Of a stretch of DNA of 64,000 nt, positions 12,185 through 22,894 are shown piece after piece (position 1 is the stretch's first letter; the number at the start of each line of letters is the position of its first letter). The stretch is from assembly GCA_033060915.1 (NCBI GenBank), contig CM065382.1, forward strand, positions 1,498,501-1,562,500. Direction: 5' to 3'. The stretch is from Euryodendron excelsum. Taxonomy: Eukaryota; Streptophyta; Magnoliopsida; Ericales; Pentaphylacaceae. The notes beneath the pieces were generated by a model, which searched no databases, was not told where the DNA came from, and saw only the letters and a program-made list of their open reading frames with translations. A program made the position numbers and the translations under genes.

Positions 12185-15100
12185 ATGAGGTATCTTCGAC
12201 TTCTTCATATCTCGATTGCTAGAGTTTTTATGTGTTATATATATGATATATTTGTATATACCTAGGGTTGTGCTTCGTGGCTTGAACATGTAAAGGTTGT
12301 TTTGAACATACCAAAAACCCTAACCCTAACGCTTTTTTTTCTTATAGTGGATCCAATCTGGTTATGTGCTAAATCACTTCTTATTCGCAATGAATTATTT
12401 TACCCATTAGCGATTTAGAATGCGGACTTCATATTTCCTACTGCAAGGATATGCTTTTATAAGCAGTCATCGCTTGAATTTCATGAGGGCAATGAGCGTT
12501 ATTACTTGTCTCTGTCTTTAAAACTTAGAAACACAATTTACTGGGTACTGGTAGTGCAGCAAGTGAAGACCTCTTTGTTACTAGCTTCACATCATTAGTT
12601 ATTGTCAGCTGATCCAGGAACCATTATGTGGACACTCCAACTCATAGTAATTAATCTCGTACAGGTACCTGAAATACCGGTTGGTACATACTGTACCGGC
12701 CTTCATACGGTACAAATAAAGGATGGTATTGTACCTTAGCCGGTACAGGCCAATACTGAATAATACCGGTGACACCGGCCAATACTGGTGGTACTGGAAA
12801 TACCGGGCGGTACTGGTTTTGTGTAATTTATTTTAAAATAATTTAATTTTATTCTCTTTTGATGATAATTGCTAATTAAAATTTCTTTTAGGCATATACT
12901 AGACAATAATATGTCTTTTAAGTATTTTTAAATATATATTTGGGTTGGATAACACATTTACATTATATTAAAACCCCTGATATTTTAAATATATATATTT
13001 TTATAGCATATAATATTTATGACTATAAATTTGAGACGGTACCCTGTATTGCACTGGTACCAGTACGTACCATACCAATAACAAAAACAGTACCTTGGCT
13101 GGTACGAGATTGATAACTATACTCTAACTGCAACCCCCCCTCTTCCCCAAACACCCAAAACAACAAAAAAAAATGGCTCACGCACTTTTATTGTTGCAGT
13201 ATATCCTGGTTACTCTATTTCAATTTTTCAATGCCCATAGAGGTCTTCATTCTTCTGTCATCAATATTTGTTTGTGCATTTGTCAATTGCAATAATGCAA
13301 TGCCCGTATTTTTCGTGAAATTTGTTGTTTGTTGTGCAAAATGGTTGTCCAATCCATTGCCCTCCTACATTTATGTGACGAAACAGAAAGTACAGAAAAA
13401 GTTATTGTTATAATATGTCTTTTAAGTATTTTAAAATATATATTTGGGTTGGATAACACATTTACATCATATTAAAACCCTTGACATTTTAAATATATAT
13501 ATTTTTATAGCATATAATATTTATGGCGATAAATTTGAGACGGTACCTTGTATTGCACCAGTACCAGTTCGTACTGTACCAATAGCAAAAACAGTACTTT
13601 GGCCGGTACGAGATTGATAACTATACTCTAACTCCCCCCCCCCCCCCCCCCCCCCCCCCCTTTCTTCCCCAAACACCCAAAACAACCAAAAAAAATGGCT
13701 CACGCATTTTACTGTTGCAGTATATCTTGGTTACTCTATTTCAATTTTTCAATGCCCACAGAGGTTTTCATTCTTCTGTCATCAATATTTGTTTGTGCAT
13801 TTTTCAATTGCAATAATGCAATGCCCGTATTTTTCGTGAAATTTGTTGTTTTCTGTGCAAAATGGTTGTCCAATCAATTGCCCTCCTACATTTTTGTGAC
13901 GAAACAGAAAGTACAGAAAAAGTTATTGTTATCTATGCCTAATTAAGGCAGAGGCCATGGCAAGGATATAGTACTGTAATTGGAATGGTTTATATTATGC
14001 TCAACTGTCTTTTCCATGCCCATTACTTGCTTGTCTGTGGTGTAGCACTATTTATTAGTTAATTTTTCTTCTACTAAACTTGGGTGCCGGATACTAATTT
14101 CATTTTTTTTTTTTTTTGGCAGTCGTCCGATGGATGAGGATACCCCTGTGAGTTACCCTATTTATTATTATTATTATTTTTAGTTGCACTACTTTGATGA
14201 TTAGTCCTCTTTTTTACTGCTCTTGTTTAGTAATTTCATCTTCTTTGTGCTTGCAATGTAGTTTTTGCAATTGAGAATTAGTCATTCCTTTGTTTTATTA
14301 GTCTTAACTGTTGATGTGCTGAAGTCTTCCATTGCTTATAGAAACATAAGATGTTATTATTCTCATTGAATGACAATTAAAATAATTTTCCTAGTATTGT
14401 TCATTAGACTCCATTTGTCTTTATTGCCCCAGACATTCGAATTATTGGTTGAAAGCATCATCACTCGCTCCATAATTTTGTGGGTGCTTGCTTTTGCACT
14501 TTCGCAAGCACTTCCGCCTCCCTTTATGTTTTTTTTTTTTTTTTTTTTTGTTTTGGGGGGGGGGCGGGGCTAATTATCCTCAACTAGGTTTGAGTCAAAG
14601 GTCAAATTTGTTTAGTCCTGCAGCATGGTTTGTGCCAAAGTTTCTATATTGAAATTGTTTTCAATCTTATTTGCAGGATGCAGTTTGTTTTAACCACTCT
14701 ATGGTTTTTGCATGTATATGGTACACACACACACACAGATCTATGTATTCATATATATATATATATATATGTTTTACCTACCATCATTTTTCACTTTCAT
14801 GTAAAAATAGACTTTAAGTTCTCATTGACATTTTTTGCTTGCTATATTTATGGTTTCATGCTACTTCTTATGTGCTCATCGAAACTGTTTGTGACAGGCT
14901 AAGAATGAAGAAGAGGAATTCAGCACTGGGCCTCTTTCTGTTCTGATGATGAGTGTTAAAAATAACACACAGGTAATACATAATTTCATTACGGTAAACT
15001 GGGGTTAAAGTTGTTATATTGCTGAAATTTTGATAAGGGGCCATATGAGTGTTCAAATTGTTAACAAGGGGTGGTTGTGAATTTTGCCTTAAAAAATTTG

Positions 15101-16261
15101 TTTATTACCCTAATTCTGGCCTTGGAGCTCTCACTTGTCTAGACCCAAGTCACAAGTTCACCAAGCGTGAGCGGGTGCACAAGAACGTTAATTTTGCAAA
15201 TACGTGGCAGTGAGAGCGCCTTCAAAACGTCATTATTAAATTATAAATATTTTTAATGTTAATATAATTGATAATTATCCGTGTTTTGTGTAATTTTTTA
15301 TTTGCTAGAAAGTTATAGAAATTCAACTTCTTTAAAAAGATATAAAAGCAATTGAAGATAAGCAACTCAACAATGTAGCATAGTGGTTCATTGCCACATT
15401 CTCTGCACAACAGGTTGCAAGTTCAAGACATGTTAGCTGCTCTCACAGTAACCTTTTGATGCCATAAAAAATTATTCCTTGCAAATGCAGTGCATCACGG
15501 ACTTCGAAAGTGGGTAGATTCTTCTTGGTGCATGCAAGTGTATAGTAAGGATGCCACTTGTCTTGCTATTATTGGCTGTTTTTGGCAATTTGTGAATTTC
15601 TGAAATGAATTCGTGGATTGAGAATGTTGAATCTGTGAATTGGACGCTACCTCCTGCACAATCTTCCAGTTCGGGCTCCAGTGTGTGGTTTGCCCCCCAC
15701 CGTAGGCGAACTCTGTCACTTAGGTCTAGACATGTTGTGAAACCCAAGGGGAATTCTTAAAAAATTGTTTATCACCCTAGTTATGGCCTTGGAGCTCTCA
15801 CTTGTCTAAACAAGGGTTGTGAAACCCGAAGGGAATTCTTGTCATGTGTTTCAAATTGATTACTTTCCATAACTGCATTTATTGTGTAATTGGTAGTTGT
15901 TGACACATTTTTTACTCTCTTCCACCAATCAGGTGCTTATCAACTGCAGGAACAACAAAAAGCTTCTGGGCCGCGTGAGAGCATTTGATCGGCACTGCAA
16001 CATGGTGCTGGAAAATGTTAGAGAGATGTGGACAGAGGTTAGTTCTGCATCATTGAGAACTCCTATTTTTTTGTTTCCTTTTTTCAATTCTGTAATGCCT
16101 AATGCCATGCAACTTCAAAATCTAAACTTTGTGTTTTTGCTCAGGTACCAAAGACTGGCAAAGGCAAGAAGAAAGCCCATCCAGTTAATAAAGATCGGTT
16201 CATTAGCAAGATGTTCCTCCGAGGAGATTCTGTGATTATTGTCCTTAGAAACCCTAAGTGA
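12185..16261 (+). CDS. SmD2: small nuclear ribonucleoprotein SmD2
   Basis: Coding exons: 12185-12189, 14123-14147, 14898-14972, 15933-16037, 16145-16261. The first is only 5 nt (ATGAG) and joins to T CGT CCG ATG to give the conserved start [10 protein letters not shown]. The product is 108 aa, the family length. The Sm1 motif lies in [18 protein letters not shown] through [17 protein letters not shown], and the Sm2 motif is the [16 protein letters not shown] end. SmD2 is one of the seven Sm proteins that form the ring on U1, U2, U4 and U5 snRNAs in the nucleus. Intron 1 is 1.9 kb and holds a transposon-like element and a 0.5 kb tandem duplication. Intron 3 holds a SINE-like insertion. The last exon is partly duplicated just downstream (16349-16500), but that copy is degenerate. 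Confidence 0.95.
12314..12330 (+). promoter_or_regulatory. double telo-box in SmD2 intron 1
   Basis: Two consecutive CCCTAA units (aaaccctaaccctaac) 125 bp inside the first coding intron. Telo-boxes near the starts of growth-related plant genes often act in expression; here the role is inferred from position. Confidence 0.5.
12652..13112. mobile_element. MITE-like element with GGTAC-rich ends
   Basis: The left end begins aatctcgtac and the right end closes gtacgagatt, an exact 10-bp inverted match. Both subterminal regions are dense in ggtac/taccgg words (12660-12825 and 13035-13105), and the centre is AT-rich. This is the build of a non-autonomous DNA transposon with clustered subterminal binding sites. 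No coding capacity; superfamily not assigned. Confidence 0.5.
12908..13934. repeat. about 0.5 kb tandem duplication in SmD2 intron 1
   Basis: Two direct copies, roughly 12908-13411 and 13412-13934, both starting at 'aatatgtcttttaagtattt' and ending at 'aagttattgtta'. Each contains the right half of the GGTAC-rich element, a poly-C/poly-A tract and about 280 bp of flanking intron. The copies differ by scattered substitutions and by a poly-C expansion in copy 2 (13634-13660). Confidence 0.9.
13634..13660. repeat. poly-C tract
   Basis: A run of about 27 C in copy 2, where copy 1 has only 7 or 8 C (around 13133). Its exact length may be unreliable in the assembly. Confidence 0.85.
15088..15840. 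mobile_element. SINE-like insertion with flanking repeats in SmD2 intron 3
   Basis: A 53-bp phrase ending ggccttggagctctcacttgtct occurs at 15088-15140 and again at 15756-15808. A second pair (gttgtgaaaccc...ggaattctt) lies at 15735 and 15816. Between the outer pair, 15376-15432 carries a pol III box A-like 'tagcatagtgg' and a box B-like 'ggttgcaagttcaagac' about 35 bp later, the layout of a tRNA-derived SINE. Identity as a SINE is inferred. Confidence 0.4.
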
Positions 16262-16500
16262 GAGGTATTTGTTCTCTTTGGTTGTCATTGATTGAATGGA
16301 ACAATTTTAGAATTCAAAATGCTTGGATGCGTGTTTTATGATCTGATTGGTTCATTAGCAAGATGTTTCTCCAAAGATATTCTGTGATTATTGTCCTTAG
16401 GAACCCTAAGTGAGAGGTATTTGTTATCCATGGTTTGCATTGATTGAATGGAACTATTTTAGAATTCAAAATGCGTTGGATGTGTGTTTTGTGATCTATT
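16197..16500 (+). repeat. tandem duplication of the SmD2 terminal exon end and 3' UTR
   Basis: Two 152-bp direct copies, 16197-16348 and 16349-16500. Copy 1 covers the last 21 codons, the stop and the start of the 3' UTR. Copy 2 keeps the frame and the stop codon but changes the Sm2 residues Arg-Gly-Asp to Gln-Arg-Tyr. It lies downstream of the real stop, so it is a decayed exon copy within the 3' UTR or flank. Confidence 0.92.
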
Positions 16501-18631
16501 CCCTAGAACATGGAGCTGTGTTCTATATCAATATATCCTGGACCAGCTGGTTAATGAAACGTTGACAATATAATCGGTCTTACTCTCATTTGTTGATAGT
16601 GCATGACGCATTAAGGAATCTATGCCTGTCTTCTTCTATGGCATTGAAATTGATACTCTTGGGGAAAGGCATCGTAATGTCAATGTTATATTCATAGTAA
16701 TAACAATACTATTAGCATTTTGACTTTTTTTTTTCTTTTTCTTTTTTTACCTGGCATGTCAAATTTTTATGCTTTTGGAAAATGTTTTTTATTTGTTTGA
16801 TTATGATGCTTGCATGAGGTGCACAAAGCATGGGGCTGGTAGTATGGGTTGAAGCCCACCTACTAGGAATGATTCCATTATTTGTAGGAATATTTCCATG
16901 CAGGTAAATGTGTTTTTTCTTACTTAGTTGCTAATTACAACTGCAGCTGCAGCTTGTTGGTTGTCTTCGCGTTAGTTCCATGACTTGCCACACCTAATTG
17001 AATCATTATTATGAAGCTGAAGTTGTATTTTGAATCCATGACAGGGTGGTTATCATAATACTACTTGTTTGATGTAGGTATGCGGAGGTGTAGAACAGGA
17101 TTTTGCAGCAAGCTTGTAGTGGAGAGGAGTCAGTCAACTTGGAGTCTCAATTTATGGCGTATTGTACAACTGATTGTACTTAAATCATGCTCACTGTAGG
17201 ACTCAATGTAACTCATTTCTATTTCAATCTTTTCTACTGTTACATTTTTTTCATGGAAGTAACTAATGGATTTTTTTAAGGCAACCATCTTCACTTAGAT
17301 GTTCTTGTTGTGCTTGGCCTTCAAATCAATGGTTTCAAATTTTCTCACTGGTCAGATAATTGTACTTATAAGGGGTGATATTCGTTTGCCCAGAAGTCAG
17401 ATTTCATTGCTGCAGCGTGTTGTTTGTTGATACAATGGTTTCTTGGTTCTTAGATGTCTACTAATGCTGGCTCTTTGAGGTTGTGTCCCCGCTGACATGA
17501 AAATCAGACGGAAGCTTAATGCCATGGTAGCTTTCTGTTTTCTTTTCTTTTTTAATTCCCACGTGAATAAAAAATGTTTCTTTTATATCTTTGTTTAAAA
17601 CATGACTTATGTGGGATGTGATGTGATTTTGAGTTTGTTTCGCCAAATAACTCAGAATCCCAAACTTTTGTGGCATGCTGCGATTCAGCATAAATTTTGA
17701 ATTAAAGATTTTGATGGCTTGAAATGTGTCAAGAGTAATGAATTTTTAAACCTGTTTAACTGTAGAATGTATGTTCTGTTAATGCGCGGGCAAAGAATCT
17801 AAGATGCAAAAATTTTGGTGGTGTAGGATTGGTACCATTGAACAGGAAATGGAGACCCGAATTGTGAATTGCCTCTTTATTTGTTTTATTTAATGTAGTG
17901 AACTCTATACTGGCAGCGCTTGAATTCCCTCTGCCTACTACAGATGGAAGACAAGTTTATGCAGCGAAGCATGGCGCTGCCAGCTATGATGGATGCGTCT
18001 TCGGGGGGTGGTGTGTCCATGGTTAGGCAGACACCAAGTAGTAATGGTTCCTGGAATTGTATTACTGTTTAGCAGTATTTATGTCAAAACTACCATTGTA
18101 AAATTGCTCGGCCGGTTCAGAATCTTTTTGGACTAAAATGTATTGACATAAAGAAATACAAAGCAGTATCTTGCTTAACTTTTTCCTTGTGTGGAAAAAT
18201 AAAAGATGCTTTATACTGTGAAATATATAAAGAAAATGAAGGTGCATTTGTTAATGATAACCATCAATGGCCTGGTATACAGTTACAGATCTTACCAACA
18301 TGAATCACAAATAAACAAAAAGACGGGGGAGAAAGAAATTATTTCTGCAACTGCCAAACTTGCTGTCTAGAAGTATGACAGCATGGAAACGGCATTTTTC
18401 CTTTTTAGGAAGGCAAAATAAAAAAAAAAAATACAACAGAAATGCTAAAGTAGACGGCTCAAAACTACTCAAACACAGAACAATGGGGGTGGGTGGGTGC
18501 TAATCCAGCTGCAGCTTTGGCCCCCTTCTGTTCTGTATCAGTCAGTGGGGAGGAGTTGGGAAATCGTATTTGCCTGAATGTCCTTTCTTAAACTTGGTCA
18601 CTCCCAGAAGTTGTAACCACCCCGTTGATCC
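16262..18631. other. SmD2 3' flank and spacer to UXS
   Basis: Convergent gene ends meet here. The SmD2 3' UTR (with the decayed exon copy) is on the left and the UXS 3' UTR on the right. No recognisable gene, apart from a 42-codon open stretch at 17944-18072 noted separately. Confidence 0.55.
17944..18072 (+). other. small open stretch of 42 codons after a splice-like acceptor
   Basis: Directly after 'cctactacag' an ATG opens 42 codons (start MEDKFMQRSMALPAMMDASS) to a TAG. The local composition is richer in GC and looks more like coding sequence than its surroundings. I do not recognise the peptide. It could be a small gene, a terminal exon of an unseen transcript, or chance. Confidence 0.2.
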
Positions 18632-21113
18632 TTAAGCTGAGGATGTCGTGGTGGTGGTGGTGGCACCGCCTTCTTTGTGGTCACCAAAGATCCGTTGCCT
18701 GAAATCCGAGACCATCAAAGGAAGGCCCTTGCGAAGGTCCACCTTCGGCTCCCAACCAAGTTGATCTTTGGCCTTTGTGATATCAGGCTTTCTCTTGTGC
18801 GGATCATCCTCTGTGTTAGGCCTGAACTCTATCTTTGCATTCGGGTCAATTGTTTCTTGAACCACCTGCATGCAACAACATTATAAAAAACAATGGAGCT
18901 TATAGCAACAACACACATTTAGATAATTCAATCCGCTGAACTATTTTTATTTCCACCCGGAAAGAAAATTGATACAGTAAATAAACAAGGACACAAATGT
19001 GTAGTAAAAGCCTGATACCTGAGCAAGTTCGAGCATGGTAAATTCGCCAGGGTTTCCAAGGTTGAAAGGCCCTACATGTTCTCCTTCCATCAGGCGCATC
19101 AGACCCTCCACCTTCCAAATGACAAAAAGACAAATCAAGAAAAGGCACATCAAACCATCGTCATCATCTTTTACTCCATATAAAGAAATCCCCAAATAGT
19201 ATTATGTGCATTATTGTTCTAAAATTAGAACATGCTAGTCTTTACTTCTGAGGGAGGGCAAAAAGGAAAATCCTACCCCAGATACATACATATATCTAGG
19301 AAATATTTGGGCTTGTCTGGGAAACCTGAAAACTGGTCCCGGTCTAGTCTAGAAACAAGTCCATACATATCTATCTAGGAAATATTTGGGCTTGTCAGGG
19401 AAACCTCAAAACTGGTCCCGGTCTAGTCTAGAAACAAGTCCGCTAGAATTGACGGGGACATATTTTTATTAGAATTAGTTTCACTCTCTGAGCTTTTTGA
19501 ACTCAATTTTTTTAGATAAATTTCACAGAAGCAACTCAACAAAAAGAGTAACCGTTTACGGATATCAATATGAGTGTTGGTACTTGGTACAATATTAAAG
19601 TTACTATAAAAATTGAGAAACTTTCAAAGTAGGAGCAATAAACATCTTTTACCCATGGAGAAATTTGAACTTTGAAATTCAAATGCAAAATTCAAATTGA
19701 GAAAAGAGTTTAAAGTGGGTAGATGCCAAATTGATAAAGATCCATAAATAAACAATAAAATAAAAAATATATTTTTTACCAAATCCGAAACATATTGGAA
19801 ACTCCTAGTCTGCTTGCCGTCGCCATAAACTGTCAACGGCTCCTTCCTCAAAGCCTGCATCGTCATTGCTCATAATAAGAATTACCTCCATCACAACAAA
19901 TGCAGAGATATTTGTAATAATCTCTCAAATTACAACTAGCAGCATAATAGTTAGTCTTCAGTTTATCCATAAAGTAAAAATTTCAAAGAGAGGTGTAATA
20001 GGCTATTTTCATAAACGTTTCCGGCAATAGCGAGCCTAATTTTCATAAACGGGTTGATCCGGGTCGGAATGACACTTCCCCGACCCTGTACTGACCCGAT
20101 CGAATTTTCTATTTTTATTTCCGAACCCCAATCCGAACCAACAAGAGCTCTCCAAATCCGCTCCGTTAAGGTCGGATCGGGTCGAAACCCCGCAAGAGCG
20201 GGAATTTTGGCCATCCCTAGTAATAGCTATTATATATATATTATGTATATGTATATGTATATGTGTATGTGTATGCATGTATATACCTGAGCAACAAAGT
20301 TACTAACAACGCGACCATCGTCAATGCACATCCGAGGCCCATATGTGTTGAATATCCTAGCAATCCTTACCTGTATTCCCCATCCCCATGATGAGAATAT
20401 ATAAATACACATATACATATATAAATAATTTATTAATTAAGGTCGTTAAATTATTGGTAAACAAACCAACCCCAACTCCAGCGCCTCGGTGATAGTCCAT
20501 GGTCAACGTTTCGGCCGTGCGCTTTCCCTCATCGTAGCAACTCCTAACACCTGTCACCGTCCCACAGCACAACAAACCAAACCACAGCGTGTCGTGTCAG
20601 AGAGACAACAGCCACAATAATAATAACGCTTGAGAAATCGAACGAACGAAACGAACTCCAATCTGTGTCAGATCTGAGATGTATCCATTTTAATTACAAA
20701 TATGCCCTCCAAAACTTTCCCATTTTTATTGTTCTAGCATCCGGCATTTTAACTTAATTACAGAAACGAAAACGAAATAGAGTAAGAGATCACATCAAAT
20801 TAGCCTCAACCGTCGGATTAGCGGACCCGCCAATCACGGTGTTCATTCGTTTGACAATTCGCTGTCCTGACTGGATGTAGGTCAAAATTCCAACCACAGT
20901 TCTACACGTGGCTCGACACCCTCAATAAGGAAAAAGGAAAAGAAAAAAAAGAAAGTACACCGGCGGCTACATTTCTGAGCCTCAGGTGTGTACGACGATG
21001 TCCTGTGCATGTTAGCGCGACGCCCCCATGGCGTTGCTAACTGCGGCAAGTGGGGACCGGCCGGTGACGCATGTTGCCGGACATGGCCACCACTAACGAG
21101 AAAGGTTGTAGCT

Positions 21114-21149
<36 letters not shown>

Positions 21150-22059
21150 ATAGGAAATCTGACTCACCGATGGGATTGACGTTGCCCCAGTAAGTCTCCA
21201 CCTGAGGATGTTGCAGAGGATCACCGTAAACTTCACTGGTGCTCGTCAGCAAGAACCGCGCGCCGACCCTCTTGGCCAGCCCAAGCATGTTCAGAGTCCC
21301 CACCACATTTGTCTTGTGAAACCCCAATTAAGGAACTCCAAAACAGAGCAACCCAATTCACAAAACCAAAGAAAAACAGAGTCTAAAATAGAAAAAAAAA
21401 AAAATTTTGTGTTTGGAAGGTAAATTTGAAATCAGAGGAAAGGATATAATAGTCTTGACAGGGTTGAACTTGTAATGGACGGGAGAGGCAGGGCAAGCAA
21501 GGTGATAGATCTGATCGACCTCCAGCAGGAGAGGCTCCACGACGTCGTGTCGGATGAGCTCGAACCTAGGGTTCCCAAAGTGGTGCATGACATTCTCTTT
21601 CCGGCCAGTGAAGAAATTGTCGACGACGATCACGCTGTCCCCTCTCGCGATCAGACGGTCCACGAGATGGCTACCCACGAACCCCGCCCCGCCGGTGACC
21701 ACGATCCTCAGACCCTTGCGTTTGAGCCCCAACGGAACCTTCCCGCCCGAACTAATCGACCCGAACCCTCCGTGGGCCTGGTAGAAAACCCGATGTGTCA
21801 TCTGAGTTGACTCGGACGGGAAATGCGAGTCGCCGATCGGGTTATAGTTTTGGCCGTAAGGGGCAGGGGATGAGGAGGGAAGGCGAGTGAAGACGAGGGT
21901 GGCGATGGCAATGCCCACGAGGACGAACACGAGTCGCTGCTCAAGAAGCATGTAGCGAATAGGCCGAATCACGGAGAGCCATGGCTTGGGCGGTTTCGGA
22001 AAGTATGCGTCAGATATAGGTTGGGTCTCGTGACCCCTGTAGATCAACTCCGATCCCAT
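18632..22059 (-). CDS. UXS: UDP-glucuronate decarboxylase (UDP-xylose synthase), membrane-anchored type
   Basis: Seven exons on the minus strand: 22059-21448, 21315-21168, 20550-20471, 20370-20287, 19854-19780, 19111-19019, 18865-18632. Together they give 441 aa, matching plant UXS2/UXS4. It converts UDP-glucuronate to UDP-xylose, the donor for xylan, xyloglucan and glycoprotein xylose. A cytosolic N-terminus (1-42) is followed by one membrane segment (about 43-60, [15 protein letters not shown]), so this is a type II Golgi-lumen form. The short-chain dehydrogenase fold follows, with NAD-binding G123-x-x-G126-x-x-G129 (TGGAGFVGS), the [10 protein letters not shown] strand and the catalytic Y259-x-x-x-K263 (YDEGKRTAE). 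At residues 250-280 the usual GANVEVRIARIF reads GAGVGVRIARIF, a mild change at the exon 3/4 junction. Intron 1 has AT-AC ends (see its own entry); all others are GT-AG. The upstream Met at 22080 adds only MRERERN, so 22059 is preferred. Confidence 0.96.
19282..19441. repeat. two tandem copies of about 79 bp in UXS intron 5
   Basis: The unit runs from 'atacatatatctaggaaata' to 'tctagaaacaagtcc'; the phrase atctaggaaatatttgggct starts at 19294 and again at 19373. Only a few differences, so the duplication is fairly recent. Confidence 0.9.
20040..20216. mobile_element. GC-rich repeat-like insertion in UXS intron 4
   Basis: Rich in gggtcgg/gacccga words (20050-20195) and ends in 'ttggccatccct', i.e. 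agggatggcc on the other strand, a terminal motif I associate with common plant non-autonomous elements. Similar words 'gtaatag(g)ctat' flank it near 19996 and 20218. The surrounding intron is AT-rich, so this block stands out. Classification is inferred. Confidence 0.4.
21115..21149. repeat. (GA)n microsatellite in UXS intron 2
   Basis: About 17 GA units starting 19 bp from the exon 2 donor; on the coding strand it is a CT tract just after the splice site. Confidence 0.92.
21316..21447 (-). other. U12-type AT-AC intron of UXS
   Basis: Read on the minus strand, the exon ends GTCAAGACTATT and the intron opens with ATATCCTTT, the U12 AT-AC 5' splice site consensus. It closes with TTTCAC and AAGACAAATGTG resumes the coding frame ([12 protein letters not shown]). 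A branch-site match TTCCTTAAT sits at 21335-21327, with the branch A about 12 nt from the 3' splice site, the spacing expected for U12 introns. No GT donor fits the conserved protein here, and AT-AC joining restores the family sequence exactly. Length 132 nt. Confidence 0.92.
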
Positions 22060-22177
22060 ATTCCTCTCTCTCTCTCTCAATATAATTATAGACGTATATA
22101 TCTAAAGGAGAGAACGAACTAAAAAGGAGGGGAAGAGTCCGATCGATGATTGGGGTTTGAGAGAGGTAATGATGGTG

Positions 22178-22186
22178 TATATATAG
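22178..22186 (-). promoter_or_regulatory. TATA box of UXS
   Basis: CCCTATATATAC on the minus strand, about 120 nt upstream of the UXS start codon. Good match to plant TATA boxes; transcription start not determined. Confidence 0.55.
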
Positions 22187-22811
22187 GGCTAACTTAGGAG
22201 TTGGCGGTGGTGGTTTGAACTCGCCTGAGCCGGGAATTCGCCCTCTCTTCTTCTCCGGCGCCTGACTGATGATGGTGTTGCAATTAACCGGTGCGTGTTG
22301 GTTTAAATAGTCGCCTGCATTGGTTGAATTTACGAAATTATCCTCCTTTGTTTTGGAAAGTAAACGGTTCATTGGGTAGTAGCTTATTTTGGGTACTACT
22401 GATTTATGGGCCGGCTAAAAGTAAGGCACGAAGGCCCAAGGACAGCTCATCCTTGGTATTTTCCTAGACTTCCACATTCGTACGACAAAATATTTAGAAT
22501 TGAACTTTTAAAAAATACAAAAGTAAAACAAAAAAATGTTGTCTTAAAGGCTTCATTTCATTTCAAGTATGGAGTACATAAAATCTGGGTTTTTTTTTTA
22601 ATTTTTGAAAAACGCTTATATATTAACGGGATGCCACGTTGATGCATGTAAAGTTTTTACTGCTCCTATGTAGCCGTCTCTCTCTCTCTCTCTCTGTCCA
22701 TTAATTGTCTTATACATCTACTCTAGTTTATCAGTGTTCCACTTTTTTTTTGGATGAACATAGAACATTGAATTTTTAATTTAAAAATTTTAAATGAAAT
22801 TTTTAAAAAAA

Positions 22812-22894
22812 AATCCGATTAAACTCTTGAAATTGAATTAAAAATTGTAAGTGAAAGTTTAAAAAAAAAATCTGATTAAACTCTTGAAATTGAA
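22812..22894. repeat. direct repeat pair of 26 bp
   Basis: A 26-bp word, aatcYgattaaactcttgaa followed by attgaa, at 22812-22837 and 22869-22894, one mismatch, 57 bp apart. Confidence 0.85.

Noticed and set aside
13231..13413. Small frame [20 protein letters not shown], repeated at 13695-13946
   Set aside because: The frame exists twice only because the intron segment is duplicated. No family similarity and it lies inside SmD2 intron 1.
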